Notes: a model not told the origin generated them from the letters alone. Counted from the first letter of the stretch, positions 13,282 to 25,628 are shown. The stretch is DNA of 64,000 nt from Heligmosomoides polygyrus polygyrus (GCA_947396885.1 OX377203.1:28709253-28773252); one strand, 5' to 3'. Numbers and translations are program-made.

Positions 13282-15911
13282 CTCATTGACGACCGCGTGG
13301 GCCGATTTCGGCTCGCAGTTTTTCTGTCGCGTGGGACCGCGCGGGCCGAATTCGGTTATAGAGCTGTTCGCTACGGCCCATTTCTCGCTTTTTCATAGTG
13401 TACAAGTATTCATTAGACATGTTGGATCCTAGCAATGCTACTGCACTGTGGTCCAGCAGTCATTTACTTCTAAGCACTGATAAAACAAGTGATCAACACT
13501 ACTCAAGCTCTACAAAGATACAAGAATGTTTTGCGCGCCATGGAGCAACGCTGTTACAGTAAGATTGCGCGTGGGCTTAAACGTATCCGGTGTAGCGGTG
13601 GAAACACGCGGCCGAGCGCTACAGTATGCCAATATCCTGCCGCTGCGGCCGTTTCGCATCCGTTTTGGAACATACGCGTACCAGGCATGAGAGGATGATG
13701 CCCTGAAAGTAATCGCTCGGATCCAATGGACTATACATGCAAGGCATGAGAAGATTAAAGTGCAGCGTTATCTAACAATAACATGTATGCCATAGTGGTG
13801 TGAGTACTATTATCATGCGGTTACTCCGTAGAAGGTTTCACGCCTTTAATAAATTGGATTTTTTTTTGATTTTTCAGCTCAAATAGCAGTGTCGATCATA
13901 GGAAAAGGCGCAAATATGGTCCGGGGGGGGGGGGGGTCACTCTCTACTCAGTGGTTATAGGCCCTGGTAAAAAGGCACATTTATGTACAGTTACATCATA
14001 AATGGCTTACCTCAGTTCACTGTAGGGGTAGAACACACTATTGCTGCTAAAAATCCGGTTTCAAAGGGCAAATAGGGCTGTACTACATAGTGAACCCCCC
14101 CCCCGGACCCTAGACCCTAGATCCGCCTAGGAAAACATTGTGGTAGCTAGTGCTATGAAACTGGTGCATCAATACAGATTCTCCTAAAAAAATGTTGTCA
14201 CTATCTGAGTGTCTGAATGGTCATAAACTCCTAGCTTTCCAGCAAGTTGTACCTTGTTTTGTACGGCAAGAAATAGAAATCTAAGCGCGACTTTGATGTT
14301 TGGATTCGTTCACTCGTCTAATGGCTCACGATGCTCACTACATTGATAGCTTGAGTGCCATTCACACGAATTTGTCCGTTGGAAGGATGTACGATTTCTT
14401 AAATTTTTCTATCACTTCTTGGTTCTATGCAACAATTTACTGTCAAAGCCGCTTAAAACTTTGGGTCGGAACAAGTGCAGCACGTGAACATGAATCTCTA
14501 AAGTGTGCCTAGAAACTTACAATCATGCGAGGAGGTCTGAAGTGTATCAGCAATGGCGATGGAGCATTCCACTTCGTTGACTTCAAAAGCCCAATACTTC
14601 GTCACGACACCATCAGTTCAGAGGGTCATTTGCACTCGCAGTTACGGGCTGGTACAGCCGATAGGCTTTTTAGTACTCATGTTTTATCTCGATGCGATGG
14701 TCAGTTGTTCTATAATTTGGAACCACCTAGGAATCAAATCAGGTGTAGAATCAATTCTATAACTTGGAGTCACCTCATGTGAGTTAACTAGATTCCTCGG
14801 TTCTGCTACGTTTTCAACTAAGTCTTGGGTTCTCAAATTTCGGCAGTGCTTTGCCCAGTTTTTATACTAACATCCATATACAGAGGAGGACAGTATTCCT
14901 GTCTTAAGTCACCTTTTCCCAAATTCATCACACCTCGTGGCTTAAAGCACAGCGACTGAACCGAAATATCCGACATTGAATTAGGTTTGACGAGCTGCAA
15001 CAGGTTGTGAACACAACCCTAGACGGAGCAGTAGGGCTGCGGACATTCTTCGAAAAGCATCCATATATAGTGCAGCTGTGGAGAGCTTGTGGTGGTTAGG
15101 TATGGAGAAGCGGGACAAACCACTCAACTAGCGACTTCCACTCAACTCTGTTTTCAGCCAAGCTTGGGTTCGTAAAGGCAGGGTAATTTGAAAGTTGCCC
15201 TGTCTGGAATTAAGCGTAAACACTAATCTTTAACTGTTTCTCGCTATTTGCTTATATAACTCACCATTAAGTGAACTGAGTATTTGGTCGCCTTCTTATT
15301 ACACACGCAGTTTGGTGCTATCTATAACTTTTTCTTGTAGAAACAAAGGCGATGATGAAATGTGATGTCATAGCGCAGCTTGTATCCGTTCGGAAGAAGA
15401 TTAACCCGTAGCGGCAGTATATTAGCATACTGTAGCGCTCGGCTGCGTGTTTCCACCGCTACACCGGACACACTTAAGCCAACGCGCAATCTTACTGTAA
15501 CAGCGTTGCTCCATGGCGCGCGAAACATTCTTGTTACAAAGATCGACTCTATTCACAAACAGCTGCTCACATCTTGTAAAAACGGTCATGCAGAAAAATA
15601 GCTAGTCACATTTCTTGTGAACATTTCGAAAACAAATCTAGACAAGAATATGTTAAACACCTGCTACATCATGTTGACACCTTTTTGCACGATTCGTGGC
15701 GAACGTGCGCCGTTTTTCTTAGCAGACCTTACAGCAGCAAATAAATCTTCCATGTTTTGCTTCAAACCTGTTTCGGCCTTCCCCAATATGTGGCCAACCT
15801 TTGGAGAGGGAGCTTCATTTGGAATATCATGAAATAGTGTTTCCACGAGATTCGAGCGTCCGCGCGATCCCACCCGCCAGTCACACAATTTGTCGCGCGG
15901 TCGTCAATGGG
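13282..15911. mobile_element. piggyBac-like element without recognisable transposase
   Basis: Both ends abut TTAA (13278-13281 and 15912-15915), the piggyBac target. The terminal repeats are CTCATTGACGACCGCG on the left and CCCATTGACGACCGCG on the right (read inward). Second, subterminal inverted repeats lie at about 13529-13640 and 15398-15545, sharing GGAGCAACGCTGTTACAGTA. The interior has no DDE transposase reading frame I can recognise, so it is non-autonomous or decayed. A smaller poly-G-ended inverted repeat is nested at about 13918-14110. Confidence 0.7.
13918..14110. mobile_element. Small MITE with poly-G/poly-C ends
   Basis: About 190 bp. The left end is GGTCC followed by 14 G and TCACT; the right end, on the other strand, is GGTCC followed by G11 and TTCACTATG. 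It is nested inside the piggyBac-like element. Target duplication is unclear. Confidence 0.5.
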
Positions 15912-15915
15912 TTAA

Positions 15916-17340
15916 GGAATCTTAGCACATTTTATCAGCCAGACGATGTAGTGTGATGCGACCTAAGAGCTTACATCTTACACCCATATCTACGACACGA
16001 AAGGATTCAGGAGATTCAAGAGATTTACGATTCACCTAAGTGTTTTAACTTTTGAGGTTCTTAAGGTCTCCATTTTCCTTCAACTTCCATCAGCGGAGAG
16101 TGAAAACAAGACCTACTTGCCCACGGTGTAACCCCTTCACAGAATGTCGATAGATCGTCCATACAATGTTTGTCTTTCAATGTATTTCTGTGAAACAATA
16201 ATGCATCTGAAAGGGTGATCCTCAAGCTACAAAAAAAAAATTAAAAAATCGAAGCGTCGAGAGCGCTGGACATGCCGAAAATTCAGTTCGAGCAAGGCGT
16301 TGAACAGAATAGAGTTGGTAGAAAATAGATTAATGCAGGAATGGAAAATTCAACTAAATCGTCATGAAAACCAAATAAAAGAAAGGGTGCAAGCCTAGAG
16401 CGGGGTGCCCAACCCTTTTCTTCTTCATAGTATTCAGATCGCAAAGCCTCTGAAGTGAGCATGTTGTAGACATGCAGAACAAAAACAGAAAGTCACACAT
16501 ATACCCTTGTTACGACTAAGGTAAAGGTCCCACCAGTCAGTTCAGCCTGTTCAGTCAAGAAGGGATACAGGGAGTGCTCCCTGTATTTGCATCGAAAAAG
16601 AAAAGCATTATAATGCCTGACGGAACGGCGAGGATCATGCTACATTCAGTTCTGCTTGGCCAAGCAAGTGAGAGTATCATATGGCGAACAGCCGTTCCTC
16701 TGCTAACCCGAACCAGCTGTCAAGAACAAAAAGGTCTTAAAACCTAATTGCTCATTCTAGTGGTTGTATCAGTTCGTACTCATCGCATCGTCGAAGGCAC
16801 ATTACATCGCGGACATCGGTAGCCCTTACAGAGTTCCGCTGTTGCACAGATCAGTTGAACATAGTGTATTTGCTGCGCCAAAACAGCGCTTCGTAGCTCA
16901 ATACACATACGCCATTCTCGATGGTTGAAATTGAGGCAGAGAAACCAATAGTTGATTTTTGCCCTAGCACGGGTAAGTTAGCCTAGTGGAGCTTACCGGA
17001 GGCCACAACGAACTGATGATAAATGGTCGTTGACATAAAAGTACAATAAGAAAGCAACATACGACCAGAAAACGGGAGAAAAAGGGCAAAGCGATTGACG
17101 GATATGTTGTTCTCTTATAAAATAACGAGACATGAATCACATGAACTAGTCATGAAGAAAATGCTGGCCTGAACACTCGGTAGCTCATCGCTCTCCGGAA
17201 AAACCCTGTCGGCGTTGTTGTTTCGTCGATATATGTACTATTAGTCACCTCACCCCTTATCAAACAATGACGCTATTGGGACAGCAGCACAGTTGCTTAT
17301 TCCGGTTTTAGAAGATTATTTATTTGTATTAGTAAAAATA
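15916..17340. other. Intergenic, nothing recognised
   Basis: I see no gene, repeat family or terminal inverted repeat here beyond short A-rich runs. Open frames are short and without family resemblance. Confidence 0.4.
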
Positions 17341-17640
17341 GGGGCGCGTGTAGCGCAGTCGGAGGAGGCGCGACTGTCGCCTGCACCCGATACCAGGTTC
17401 CTGGTTCGGATTTCCCGCCCAGGCCAACCAAGCCTTCCATCCCTCCGGGGTCGGTGAATTGGTACCAGACATGTCTGGGAAGGATAAAGCGCTGACTTGT
17501 TCATCGGCTGGCCACCGCAAGTCATTGTATGGCCAAATACGCATTCATGTCGCCTCCACGACATCCCGTAGAAGTAGAATGCGCTGGCGCATCCCAGAAG
17601 GGATTAAGTAACGCCGTCCTTTATCCTTATCCTTATTAGT
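17341..17640 (+). repeat. tRNA-derived SINE, full length
   Basis: The cleanest plus-strand copy: GGGGCGCGTGTAGCGCAGTC head (17341), GGTTCGGATTTCCCGCC B-box area, and an end in TCCTTATCCTTATTAG. It serves as the window's reference copy, about 295 bp. Confidence 0.9.
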
Positions 17641-17657
17641 AAAAATCCTTTTTTGGG

Positions 17658-18345
17658 TACTAGTGTACATAGTGTACGCACTAAATCTTGTTCAAAATAG
17701 GTCTGCTAGGGGTAATCTGCTATGGGAAGAACGAATATTATAGTCGTTCTTTGCGGAAATGCCGTATAAGCCAGCTATATTAAGCTCGAATCGCCCCAGG
17801 CCTTGTGTGCGCTTCCTATCGATGCGCACTATTTCGCCGTCTTTAGTCTGCAGCAGAGCTTAGCCAGGGGTAGAAGCCTTGAGATCTCGAAAAACCATGA
17901 AAGCTGTTCTGTGCTCTCCTCCGCGTTGGCGGAGGAGAGCACAGAATCGGGCAGGGAAGGGACTCCGGGGTGTGCGCCCACTAGCCCGTGTTCCCTCCCT
18001 TGCCCAATTCGGAAGAAAATAAGATCCGAACCTGTAGTCGAAACGAGGAGATAAGTCTACATCTACATTCGCTGTGCGTATCTAGTCGCCACGGCATGCC
18101 GTGGTAACCCCCCCCCCCCCCCCCCCGGAGACGACCGCGAATGCGTGCTGGTAGGGGGTGGAGTCTCTGCGTTTCTTACCAGCGCGCGCTATTTCGCAAG
18201 GCCTCGAGCAATTCGAACTTAATATTCCGGGCTTATAAGGCATTTCGGCAAGAAACGACTACGATATTCGTTTTTCCCATGGCACATTACCCCTTATAGA
18301 CATATTTTGAACAAGATTTAGTGCGGTACAATAAGTATACTAGTG
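17658..18345. mobile_element. Long-TIR MITE, copy 1
   Basis: Terminal inverted repeats of about 135 bp: GTACTAGTGTAC... with CACTAAATCTTGTTCAAAAT on the left, the same on the opposite strand on the right. Both flanks read CCTTTTTTGG, a 10-bp (or 9-bp) target duplication. Inside are a perfect hairpin (TTCTGTGCTCTCCTCCGC / GCGGAGGAGAGCACAGAA, about 17903-17944) and a 19-C run at 18108-18126. A second copy of the family is at 29899-30540. Confidence 0.7.
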
Positions 18346-18359
18346 CCCTTTTTTGGAAT

Positions 18360-20005
18360 GCGGCATCCGTTCCAGCACTACATATTGTTGTAGAAATTTA
18401 CTTGACATCACGAAGCTGAGTAGTTATTTGGCGAATTTAATTACGGTGGGACAATTAATGTCAGCCTCTCCAAGCATTTCAGACAGACCACCTACCGATC
18501 AACAGACTGCGATGAGGTTGGAAACTTGGTTAGCGCCGAAGCAAATCAACTATAAAATCGACACGCTCTGCTCAAAATCTCCTGCAAACTATGGGACATA
18601 CTCAGTTTCGAAGTCCTTTGCAAAAACATCACCTAGAGTTACTCTTCACATAGTTATACAACAGTGATGTGGTAACTAGTAGTCAGCAAAAATACTCTGC
18701 TATTTCTGTAAAAAAAAACTGGCTGTAAGCTATTTCATGGGCGACTCTCAACCAATTTTGACATGAATTCTGTTAAGATGAAAAAATCTAAAACCTGAGC
18801 AGGAATAAGGTTACATAACAATCTTTATCGAACTTAACGCCGCCGGTAAACATATCCAAGCTGTCCTTGAACTTATGGTTGGCCATGGAAGACGAATTTG
18901 ATACCGGCAGAGTTCATGTTCTACCAGCCTACTCCCGGAGTGGATCATAGCCGTTCAGAGTTCGTTTTGGCGTCAACTACGGTACAACATCGTTTAAAAC
19001 TACAGAGCCATCACCTACATCGGCCTACGCTCCGAATAATAAACTCAGTGGCTGCCAGAATAATTGCTCTAAATAGGCAACTCTAATGACACTAGGACGC
19101 CCACCAACAGGTTCGTCAGGCGTTTTCATAAAAGCCCTGAATGCTCAGCTTTGGCTCATCTCCGTATATGTGCCAACAATAGCTTTCGAGCCTACATGCT
19201 CTTCAGACGAGAAATGTTGAGATTTTCAACACTTTTCGAATATGCAGCTATACAGCTATGAGTAAGCCGAAACAATGGAAGAAGCAAACAAAATCACCCG
19301 AAACCCAGGTCACGAAAACCAAAAATGGAAAAAAGGAGTCCGCACTTAAAAGTGCATCAACACTAGTTCTTGGTGCACTTAAAAGTAACCCTTCTAATAC
19401 CATTAATCTACGCGAGAAGAAAAAACGTCTCAAGGAACTACAAGCACGAGATCTTTCAACACTTTTCGATTATGCGGCTATACAGCTAGAATCGTATACA
19501 GTTGACGCTTTGCGTAGTCCCTCACTTTGTCGGGTTGTTGTCAAGCCAATTTTAGTAGGGAGTGGGTTCACGACGCAGTACTGGAATCAATTCCAAATTG
19601 GGCTCTTCTCGCAATAAGCACTGAGACTGAAGACCGTCTCTCAAACACTGAAGGAAACAGCTGATCACACAACGAATTCTATGGTTCTGGTCGGATATGT
19701 TCTCATCATCATCCAGAGTTCTCAAGTTTAGTTCGGCCAATGACAGATACTTAACGAATTAGAGGAGACTTGTGATCGACGATGCAATGCAACTAATACA
19801 TGTTTTCGGAACGGAATTAAGCTCAGCTCGAGAGCGGCTCTGGATTTATTCAGGCTTTTTGGATTTCCACCAGTGTCGTAGGATGCAGATATCTAAGAGG
19901 TCGCTCCAGAATTTGCATAGATCAGAGAGATAGATGATCGTAGATCAGCAACGAAGAGTTTCGTTCGAAGAGAAGCACGATATTAACATTTAAATAAAAG
20001 GTAAA
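18360..20005. other. Intergenic with an unassigned lysine-rich reading frame
   Basis: The plus-strand frame 19258-19617 (119 codons) begins MSKPKQWKKQTKSPETQ and is lysine-rich; I do not recognise it. Its segment LSTLFDYAAIQL (about 19449-19487) is duplicated just upstream as FSTLFEYAAIQL (19210-19257), ending in a stop, so this looks like a decayed repeat or part of a disrupted gene. Nothing else is recognised. Confidence 0.3.
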
Positions 20006-20027
20006 GGCTCAATTACCCAAGTTTGAG
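20006..20027 (+). ncRNA. SL1 spliced-leader-like sequence
   Basis: This 22-nt segment matches the nematode SL1 leader at 20 positions: CAATTACCCAAGTTTGAG is exact except its first base, and the first four bases GGCT differ from SL1 by one. It is followed at once by GT, as in an SL RNA gene where the leader ends at a 5' splice site, and then by a short stem (GTGCTTT ... AAAGCAC, 20028-20076). I see no clear Sm-binding site downstream, so this may be an SL1 RNA pseudogene, a divergent SL gene, or the 5' end of a retrocopied trans-spliced mRNA. Confidence 0.45.
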
Positions 20028-20029
20028 GT

Positions 20030-21029
20030 GCTTTCGAGACGGACCCTATTCAATATTTAAAGCACGGCGTAATACGAGTTGGAGCGTAATACGGGTAGTG
20101 GGAGTGCAGCCCTTGTTAGGCTTGGATAACTTCGATATACATCCTGTATGATGCAATATTTAGCTTTCCTACCGGAGCCCCACACCCACATTAGATTTGT
20201 GCTGAAATAGTGAGCCCAGTTTGAAAAAAAGTAAGAAAAGCTCTCCGTCATAAAAGTGCACCTCTCCCCCAATCCATATTGCGCTCGAGTTGGGGGAGGT
20301 GCACTCTTCTGACGATAAATTAGCCGTTTGACCACAGTTTGATATAGTGGTCCTGGGATGGATCACCGCTAGCAATACGCAACCCCTACCGTACATGCTG
20401 CTTGTCGGAGACATCTGCGCATAAAGATGGATGCCTCCCCTACCTTTTATTGTGCCCAAAGAACCTGCCTGCTAAGTTTCGTTGGAACACACCTGAGCGG
20501 TGTCACATAAATGAGTGAAATTTGAAGGGAAAAAGAAGGAGCAATAGGCTCCCGAAACGGTGGCGCACAACATAGGAGGCTGGTTGCGTGAACTTGTGCC
20601 AGGAAACTCTAACGGCTCTGGATTCTTCTACCCGGTTATGACGTCAACTGCCGCGGAACAAAACACTACGAGTGTAGCAATCGTTCTGCCCGCTGCGCCT
20701 TGCACGTAACCTTGACAATTTGGAAAAATGTCTTCGATCGAACATGGAGAGCGACGCCGAAGATTGCGTGGGGATTAGGAAAGGACCACGCTGTCATGCT
20801 CTCATACAAAAACGGACTTTTCGGGTCTTCGTTCCACAAACAGGATGTCAACAAGGAGCCGCAGATTTCACCAGCTAGGGTGAGTGTGCATCGAAGGCGC
20901 AACGCTACACGTCGATAGGAACTGCATGCCATCAACACCTGGCGCCAGCGCCTGTGACGTTCGTGCTGGGATTTAGCTGCAGCTCCTCCCTGAATGGAGC
21001 AATCACCGTCGGAGGGGATACTCGCACGT
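20030..21029. other. Intergenic, small hairpin only
   Basis: One short inverted repeat (GTGCACCTCTCCCCCAA / TTGGGGGAGGTGCAC, 20257-20306). No gene or known repeat family recognised; open frames on both strands near 20666-21052 lack family resemblance. Confidence 0.35.
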
Positions 21030-21480
21030 GCCGAGTCTTTTCCAGGCGACACTGCCGAACGAGCAGAACCTCGCTGACCGATCGGATCGGCTCCACGACG
21101 GCGAGCAGTTCGCGCGGAGCCGACGGGTCAGCGGCACAAGGGTCGGGCTGGCGACGAACAAGCGGGCGGCTCGGCGAGTCGAGTGGTCAGGGCTGCCAGG
21201 TAAGCGGCGAGGGACGGCGGGCAGGTGCCGTCGGGGCGCAGCGCAGACGGCGAGAGCGCGACGCACTCGATCACCGCGCGGCGGCATGGCGGAGCGGCGG
21301 CCGCCGCCCAGAGATCACTCACGCCGACCCGGACCCGACACGAAGGTCGCCAACAACGGCTGGAACCTCGTGGCGACCGCCCGCGGCTGCTCCATGGGAT
21401 CCACGGAGAGGTCTGCCGCGGGGTGAACTGCCTCACGCTGGGTAGAGTAGCCGCTGACACGCGGAGTTAAGCTAGGAACT
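21030..21480. other. GC-rich island of unknown origin
   Basis: About 450 bp that is strikingly GC- and CpG-rich compared with the AT-leaning neighbourhood. All frames stay largely open because stop codons are AT-rich, so frame length is no evidence of coding. No family is recognised. Confidence 0.45.
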
Positions 21481-21552
21481 CAGCTCCGACCAGTGGGCTT
21501 CAGGGCCTGTTCATACTCCGCGACGGCAGCGATCGAGTCGCTCGTGAAATGC

Positions 21553-21744
21553 TTAGGGCCTGTTCATACTTCGAGACGAGAGCGACCCGTCGGCCCAGCA
21601 AAACACAAATCGATTAAAACCGAGCGATCGCCGCCGAAATCTGTTCATACTCGAGCACTGTCGCTGTCGCTGCTGTCACCAGTACATACTTCGCGACAGC
21701 GCTAGGGCGACGGATGGAGTGTCATCACACCATAGCGCACTAGT
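21553..21744 (+). mobile_element. MITE of the 'GGGCCTGTTCATACTTCG' family
   Basis: Begins GGGCCTGTTCATACTTCGAG and ends near CACACCATAGCGC; internal block CGATCGCCGCCGAAATCTG. The same order on the opposite strand makes up 46393-46597. A partial copy of the left end lies at 21503-21535. It directly abuts the nested element set. Confidence 0.6.
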
Positions 21745-21795
21745 GTTCGAAGTACAAGAATCTAGATTACGGAAAATGCAGTGCCGACTTACCGT

Positions 21796-22907
21796 GATCG
21801 CGGCTATTTGCAGCGGGGGTCCGTTGGTCTTTTGCTGTATGCGCCCTCCTAGCTTAGAGATCGCGCGTCGGCGTTGACGTTGCCACGTTCGATCGATGTC
21901 TTGTGCGCTCGCGATGGCAGTCCCGACGAGCAGATCGTGGCGCAGTGGGCAGCACGTCGATTAACGCGAGAAAGGTCTGTGGTTCGGTTATCACCTTGTG
22001 GCAGTGATTGCATCTCAGCTGATTGCTTGGGATTTAGGGGGTTCTAACCTGTGCAACTTTTTTGTGCAATTTTTGCGCATTTTTCCAGCCGTATGTATTT
22101 CGCCGGTCGAACAGCGCAGAACCCAGCCGCGGATTCTCCCTGGACGACGAAATCTGTTTCCACACGAGCAGCTTGATGGCAGCCACCCTGGAGTCCCTTC
22201 CCTAGCCTGTTCTGCGCTCGAAGAACGCAGAACTTAGCCGCGGACTCCCCTTGAGCGAGGAATGCAGTTTCCACACAAGCAGCTTGGATGGCACCCACCC
22301 TGGAGTCCCTTCCCTAGCCTGTTCTGCGCTCGAAGAGCGCAGAACTTAGCCGCGGAATCCCCCTGAGCGAGGAATGCAGTTTCCACACGAGCAGCTTGGA
22401 CGGCACCCACCCTGGAGTCCCTTCCCTAGCCTGTTCTACTCTCGAAGAGCGCAGAACTTAGCCGCGGACTCCCCTTGAGCGAGGAATGCAGTTTCCACAC
22501 AAGCAGCTTGGATGGCACCCACCCTGGAGTCCCTTCCCTAGCCTGTTCTGCGCTCGAAGAGCGCAGAACTTAGCCGCGGAATCCCCCTGAGCGAGGAATG
22601 CAGTTTCCACACGAGCAGCTTGGACGGCACCCACCCTGGAGTCCCTTCCCTAGCCTGTTCTACTCTCGAAGAGCGCAGAACTTAGCCGCGGACTCCCCTT
22701 GAGCGAGGAATGCAGTTTCCACACGAGCGGCTTGGATGGCACCCGCCCTGGAGTCTCTTCCGTAGCCCGGTTCTGCTCTAGCTCAGTTCGCCACCGTGGA
22801 ACATAGCTGCGGACTCACGCGTAGCCAGCCCCGTTGCTGGCAGTGCGCGCTCCAGCCACCATCGCGCGCTCCAATCAAACGGACCCCCGCTGCAAATAGC
22901 CGCGATC
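21796..22907. mobile_element. MULE-like element B nested in A, with internal tandem array
   Basis: Flanked by the 9-bp duplication ACTTACCGT (21787-21795 and 22908-22916). Terminal repeats are about 30 bp, beginning GATCGCGGCTATTTGCAGCG on both ends. It sits inside A's left terminal repeat: the intact sequence (ACTTACCGTAATC) is found once in A's right end. The interior is mostly a 113-bp tandem repeat. No coding capacity. Confidence 0.8.
22100..22785. repeat. 113-bp tandem array (about 6 units) inside element B
   Basis: Units recur near 22206, 22318, 22431, 22544 and 22657, each with GCAGAACTTAGCCGCGG, TTTCCACACGAGCAGCTTGG-like and CACCCTGGAGTCCCTTCC blocks. Many units contain the small palindrome GTTCTGCGCTCGAAGAGCGC. 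Variants alternate between neighbouring units, giving a 226-bp higher-order period. Confidence 0.85.
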
Positions 22908-23739
22908 ACTTACCGTAATCCAAAATTGCGTAAGCGCTGTGTTGTGCAATTACGACACGCCCTGTTTCACGGGATTTTCACGCGATGTACAAGGAGCACG
23001 CTTTGGGAATAATTCCCCAGCTGATTAAGGATAAGAGATAGTGTGAAATTGTCCAGATGTTTAGTATAAAACCAGTTTTATTCCAGGAAATTGTTAGTAT
23101 CTTAAGTTTACCGTCGACGAACCATAGAATTTCTTGTGTAAAATCAGGCAAACGTTTTCCTAGTCCTCCTTTAACGCGGTTTCTTCTTCTTGGAGCTTGT
23201 GGTTGTCGTAACATCTCGATTCTCTTAATCGTAGCACAGTTAACGGTTGTTTGTTTGTTGGCATCAGGACGAAAAAGGTTAAACTAGATAAATGAAGGAG
23301 CATTAGTTACCGGAATGCAAATCAAAACCATATTTTTGTCCCATTCACTGTGTTTATGTTTTATTTATCTTCAAGGCTTTTACATTGTGCTACGGAGTTC
23401 TCATATACAAAGTGTAATCGCTTTACAACGCTAAAAGAAAGAAAACATGATGGTAATACCGCATTTTAACAGCAAAATGTGGACGAGTAGAAGATGTTTG
23501 CCTGCCCGAATAATTCCACTCGAGTTTCTAGACAGGTAGTGTTACCACTACCCTAAACAGCGACTTCCTTATCCGGAATTCGTTCACAAGTTCCAATTTC
23601 AGACTCATAATAGCCTGGCATTGCCCACATTCTTCACAGAAAAGCGAGTTTTTGTTTAGAAACGCATTACTTTTAGTATATCCCATGTCTCCAAATTCCG
23701 ACCGTCCCCAAATCTTAGCATAACGTTGAACACTGATCG

Positions 23740-23937
23740 TCTTCTGAACCCCTACGCACATTTTATGACGTGTTCGGCACGTCTTCTGAAACCCTACGCA
23801 CATTGGACAACGCGTTCTGCACGTCTTCTGAACCGCTAAGCGCATTGTACGACGTGTTTGACATGTCTTCTGATCTTCTGAACCGCTACGCGCATTGTAC
23901 GACGTGTTTGGCATGTCTTCTGAACCCCCTACACACA
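23740..23937. repeat. Minisatellite of about 42 bp
   Basis: Four to five units containing CGTCTTCTGAA, CGCATTGTACGACGTGTT and variants, inside element A. Confidence 0.7.
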
Positions 23938-24275
23938 TTGGACGCCGTAGACCTTACCAGCAAGTCTGTAGATTCTGCTAGATTTTATTGAGTCTGAGCA
24001 GAGATACTTCAATTTGAATGTAACGGCTTAAATCCGACAGCCTTCGACCGAACTAATAGAACAACATCGTTGAAGTGGACGCGATTCCTTAAGAAAATGT
24101 AGGAGGGCTGCATGAACAAAACCGACTGTGTGACGTATAACATAAGGAACTGAATTTCACAACCCCGGGGTGCAATCCCTATGGGGGGGGGGCAGTCCAT
24201 TATGAATTGTTAACGATGGCTACGCAGCTGCACATACTGCATGCAATGCAACATATTAATACCTTAACTTACCTA

Positions 24276-25628
24276 ACTGAATTATAGAACTCAACCGGAA
24301 TTTCCTGCCACCGTAATCCGGCGCGCGATTTGGGCGCACCCCGTCCTTTAAACTACCGGCCGCGCTGCCGCTCGACCCGACGGCCGGGGCGCAGCGGACC
24401 CTCAGCGATTGGAGAGGACGTTGTCGTCAATCTTCTTCGTCTTCTAGGAACTGCATTGAGAAAGGGGACGAACGCCAGGAATGGAAACATTCAGGAATTG
24501 GTGGGAATCAAAATACCAGCATGGAGGCGGAAATAAAAGAAAACCCTATAGTTTTGAGGAGCTATCTGCCATACACCTGTCCAGATTGCTTCATTGGTGG
24601 TGGAAATCCCACTTTAGTGGAGTTCTGCGATAGATCGTTGAGAGACTTTCTCGGTGTGCTTTAAGCAACGATTTCTTAAAGCAGCAATCTCGATTGCTTG
24701 AGACTGCTCCTACAACTCAGTTCCGAACCTACAAGAGCAGCTGAAAATTAGTCTAGTTCTTCAAATAACAGAGCAAAACAGGCCTTTTGCGCTCCGAACT
24801 AACGTTTGAAAGTTTTTGTAGCTAACATTTATGGTACGATTTCCATGTTCTTTCACGCTATTCTTTGTGCTGGCGCCACCCACAACGTTTTAACTTCAAG
24901 GAGCACAGCAATAGAACAAGAAGAGCAACAGAAATCTTCGTCAAATTCGAATCAACAAGTGTGTACCTAAACCGTTTATTGACGAAGGCAGCATTTTCCG
25001 TTTCCTCCTTCAGCTCCGAAAAATCCGGAGTATAAAAAATGAATCTTGTAAAAAAAAAAGTCGGAAACGGGACTCATTAGAAGTGTCGTCTTGCTTTTAA
25101 TCCCCTTTTAACAAGCCCCTATATCTCCCTTGATGGAGCCGAAGAATCATAGGTGTACTTGGCGTCACATCGCCAGATAATCTTATAGATCTATGAGTAT
25201 TCTATTATATTTACCTCCACTCACGACTTCATCACTCGAACTTCAGTTCCAACAAATGTTTATGTATAACCATAATACTCGCAGAAGCAAGCACACAGGA
25301 AGTCAAAGGTGGAAATATGCACGTTCTCGGTTTTCGCCTTCAGCAACCGCTCTATAGTACCTCTCTGCGGTCATTTCTACTAACAACCCTACTCATCCGG
25401 TCCATGTCCTGTCTATCCTTGAGTGAGTCACAGAACAGATCAGGTCGGCAAAGCTCTGCCGCGGCTCGACGGATAGTGCCCATCATGTTAAAGTCTGGCG
25501 AGGGTCCGCTGCGGGCCGCGCGGTCACGTCGCGCGGCAGTGGGGTCGGCAGTTTAAAGGGCGGGGCGCGCCCGAATCGCGCGCCGGATTACGGTGGCAGG
25601 AAATTCCGGTTGAGTTCTATAATTCAGT
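24276..25628. mobile_element. MULE-like element C nested in A
   Basis: Flanked by the 9-bp duplication ACTTACCTA (24267-24275 and 25629-25637). The inverted ends start ACTGAATTATAGAACTCAAC and continue about 130 bp through a GC-rich part (CCGGCGCGCGATT). The interior is 1.1 kb without a recognisable transposase. Confidence 0.8.

Noticed and set aside
20954..21470. Several overlapping long frames on both strands
   Set aside because: The segment is extremely GC-rich, so stop codons are rare in every frame; no protein motif is visible.
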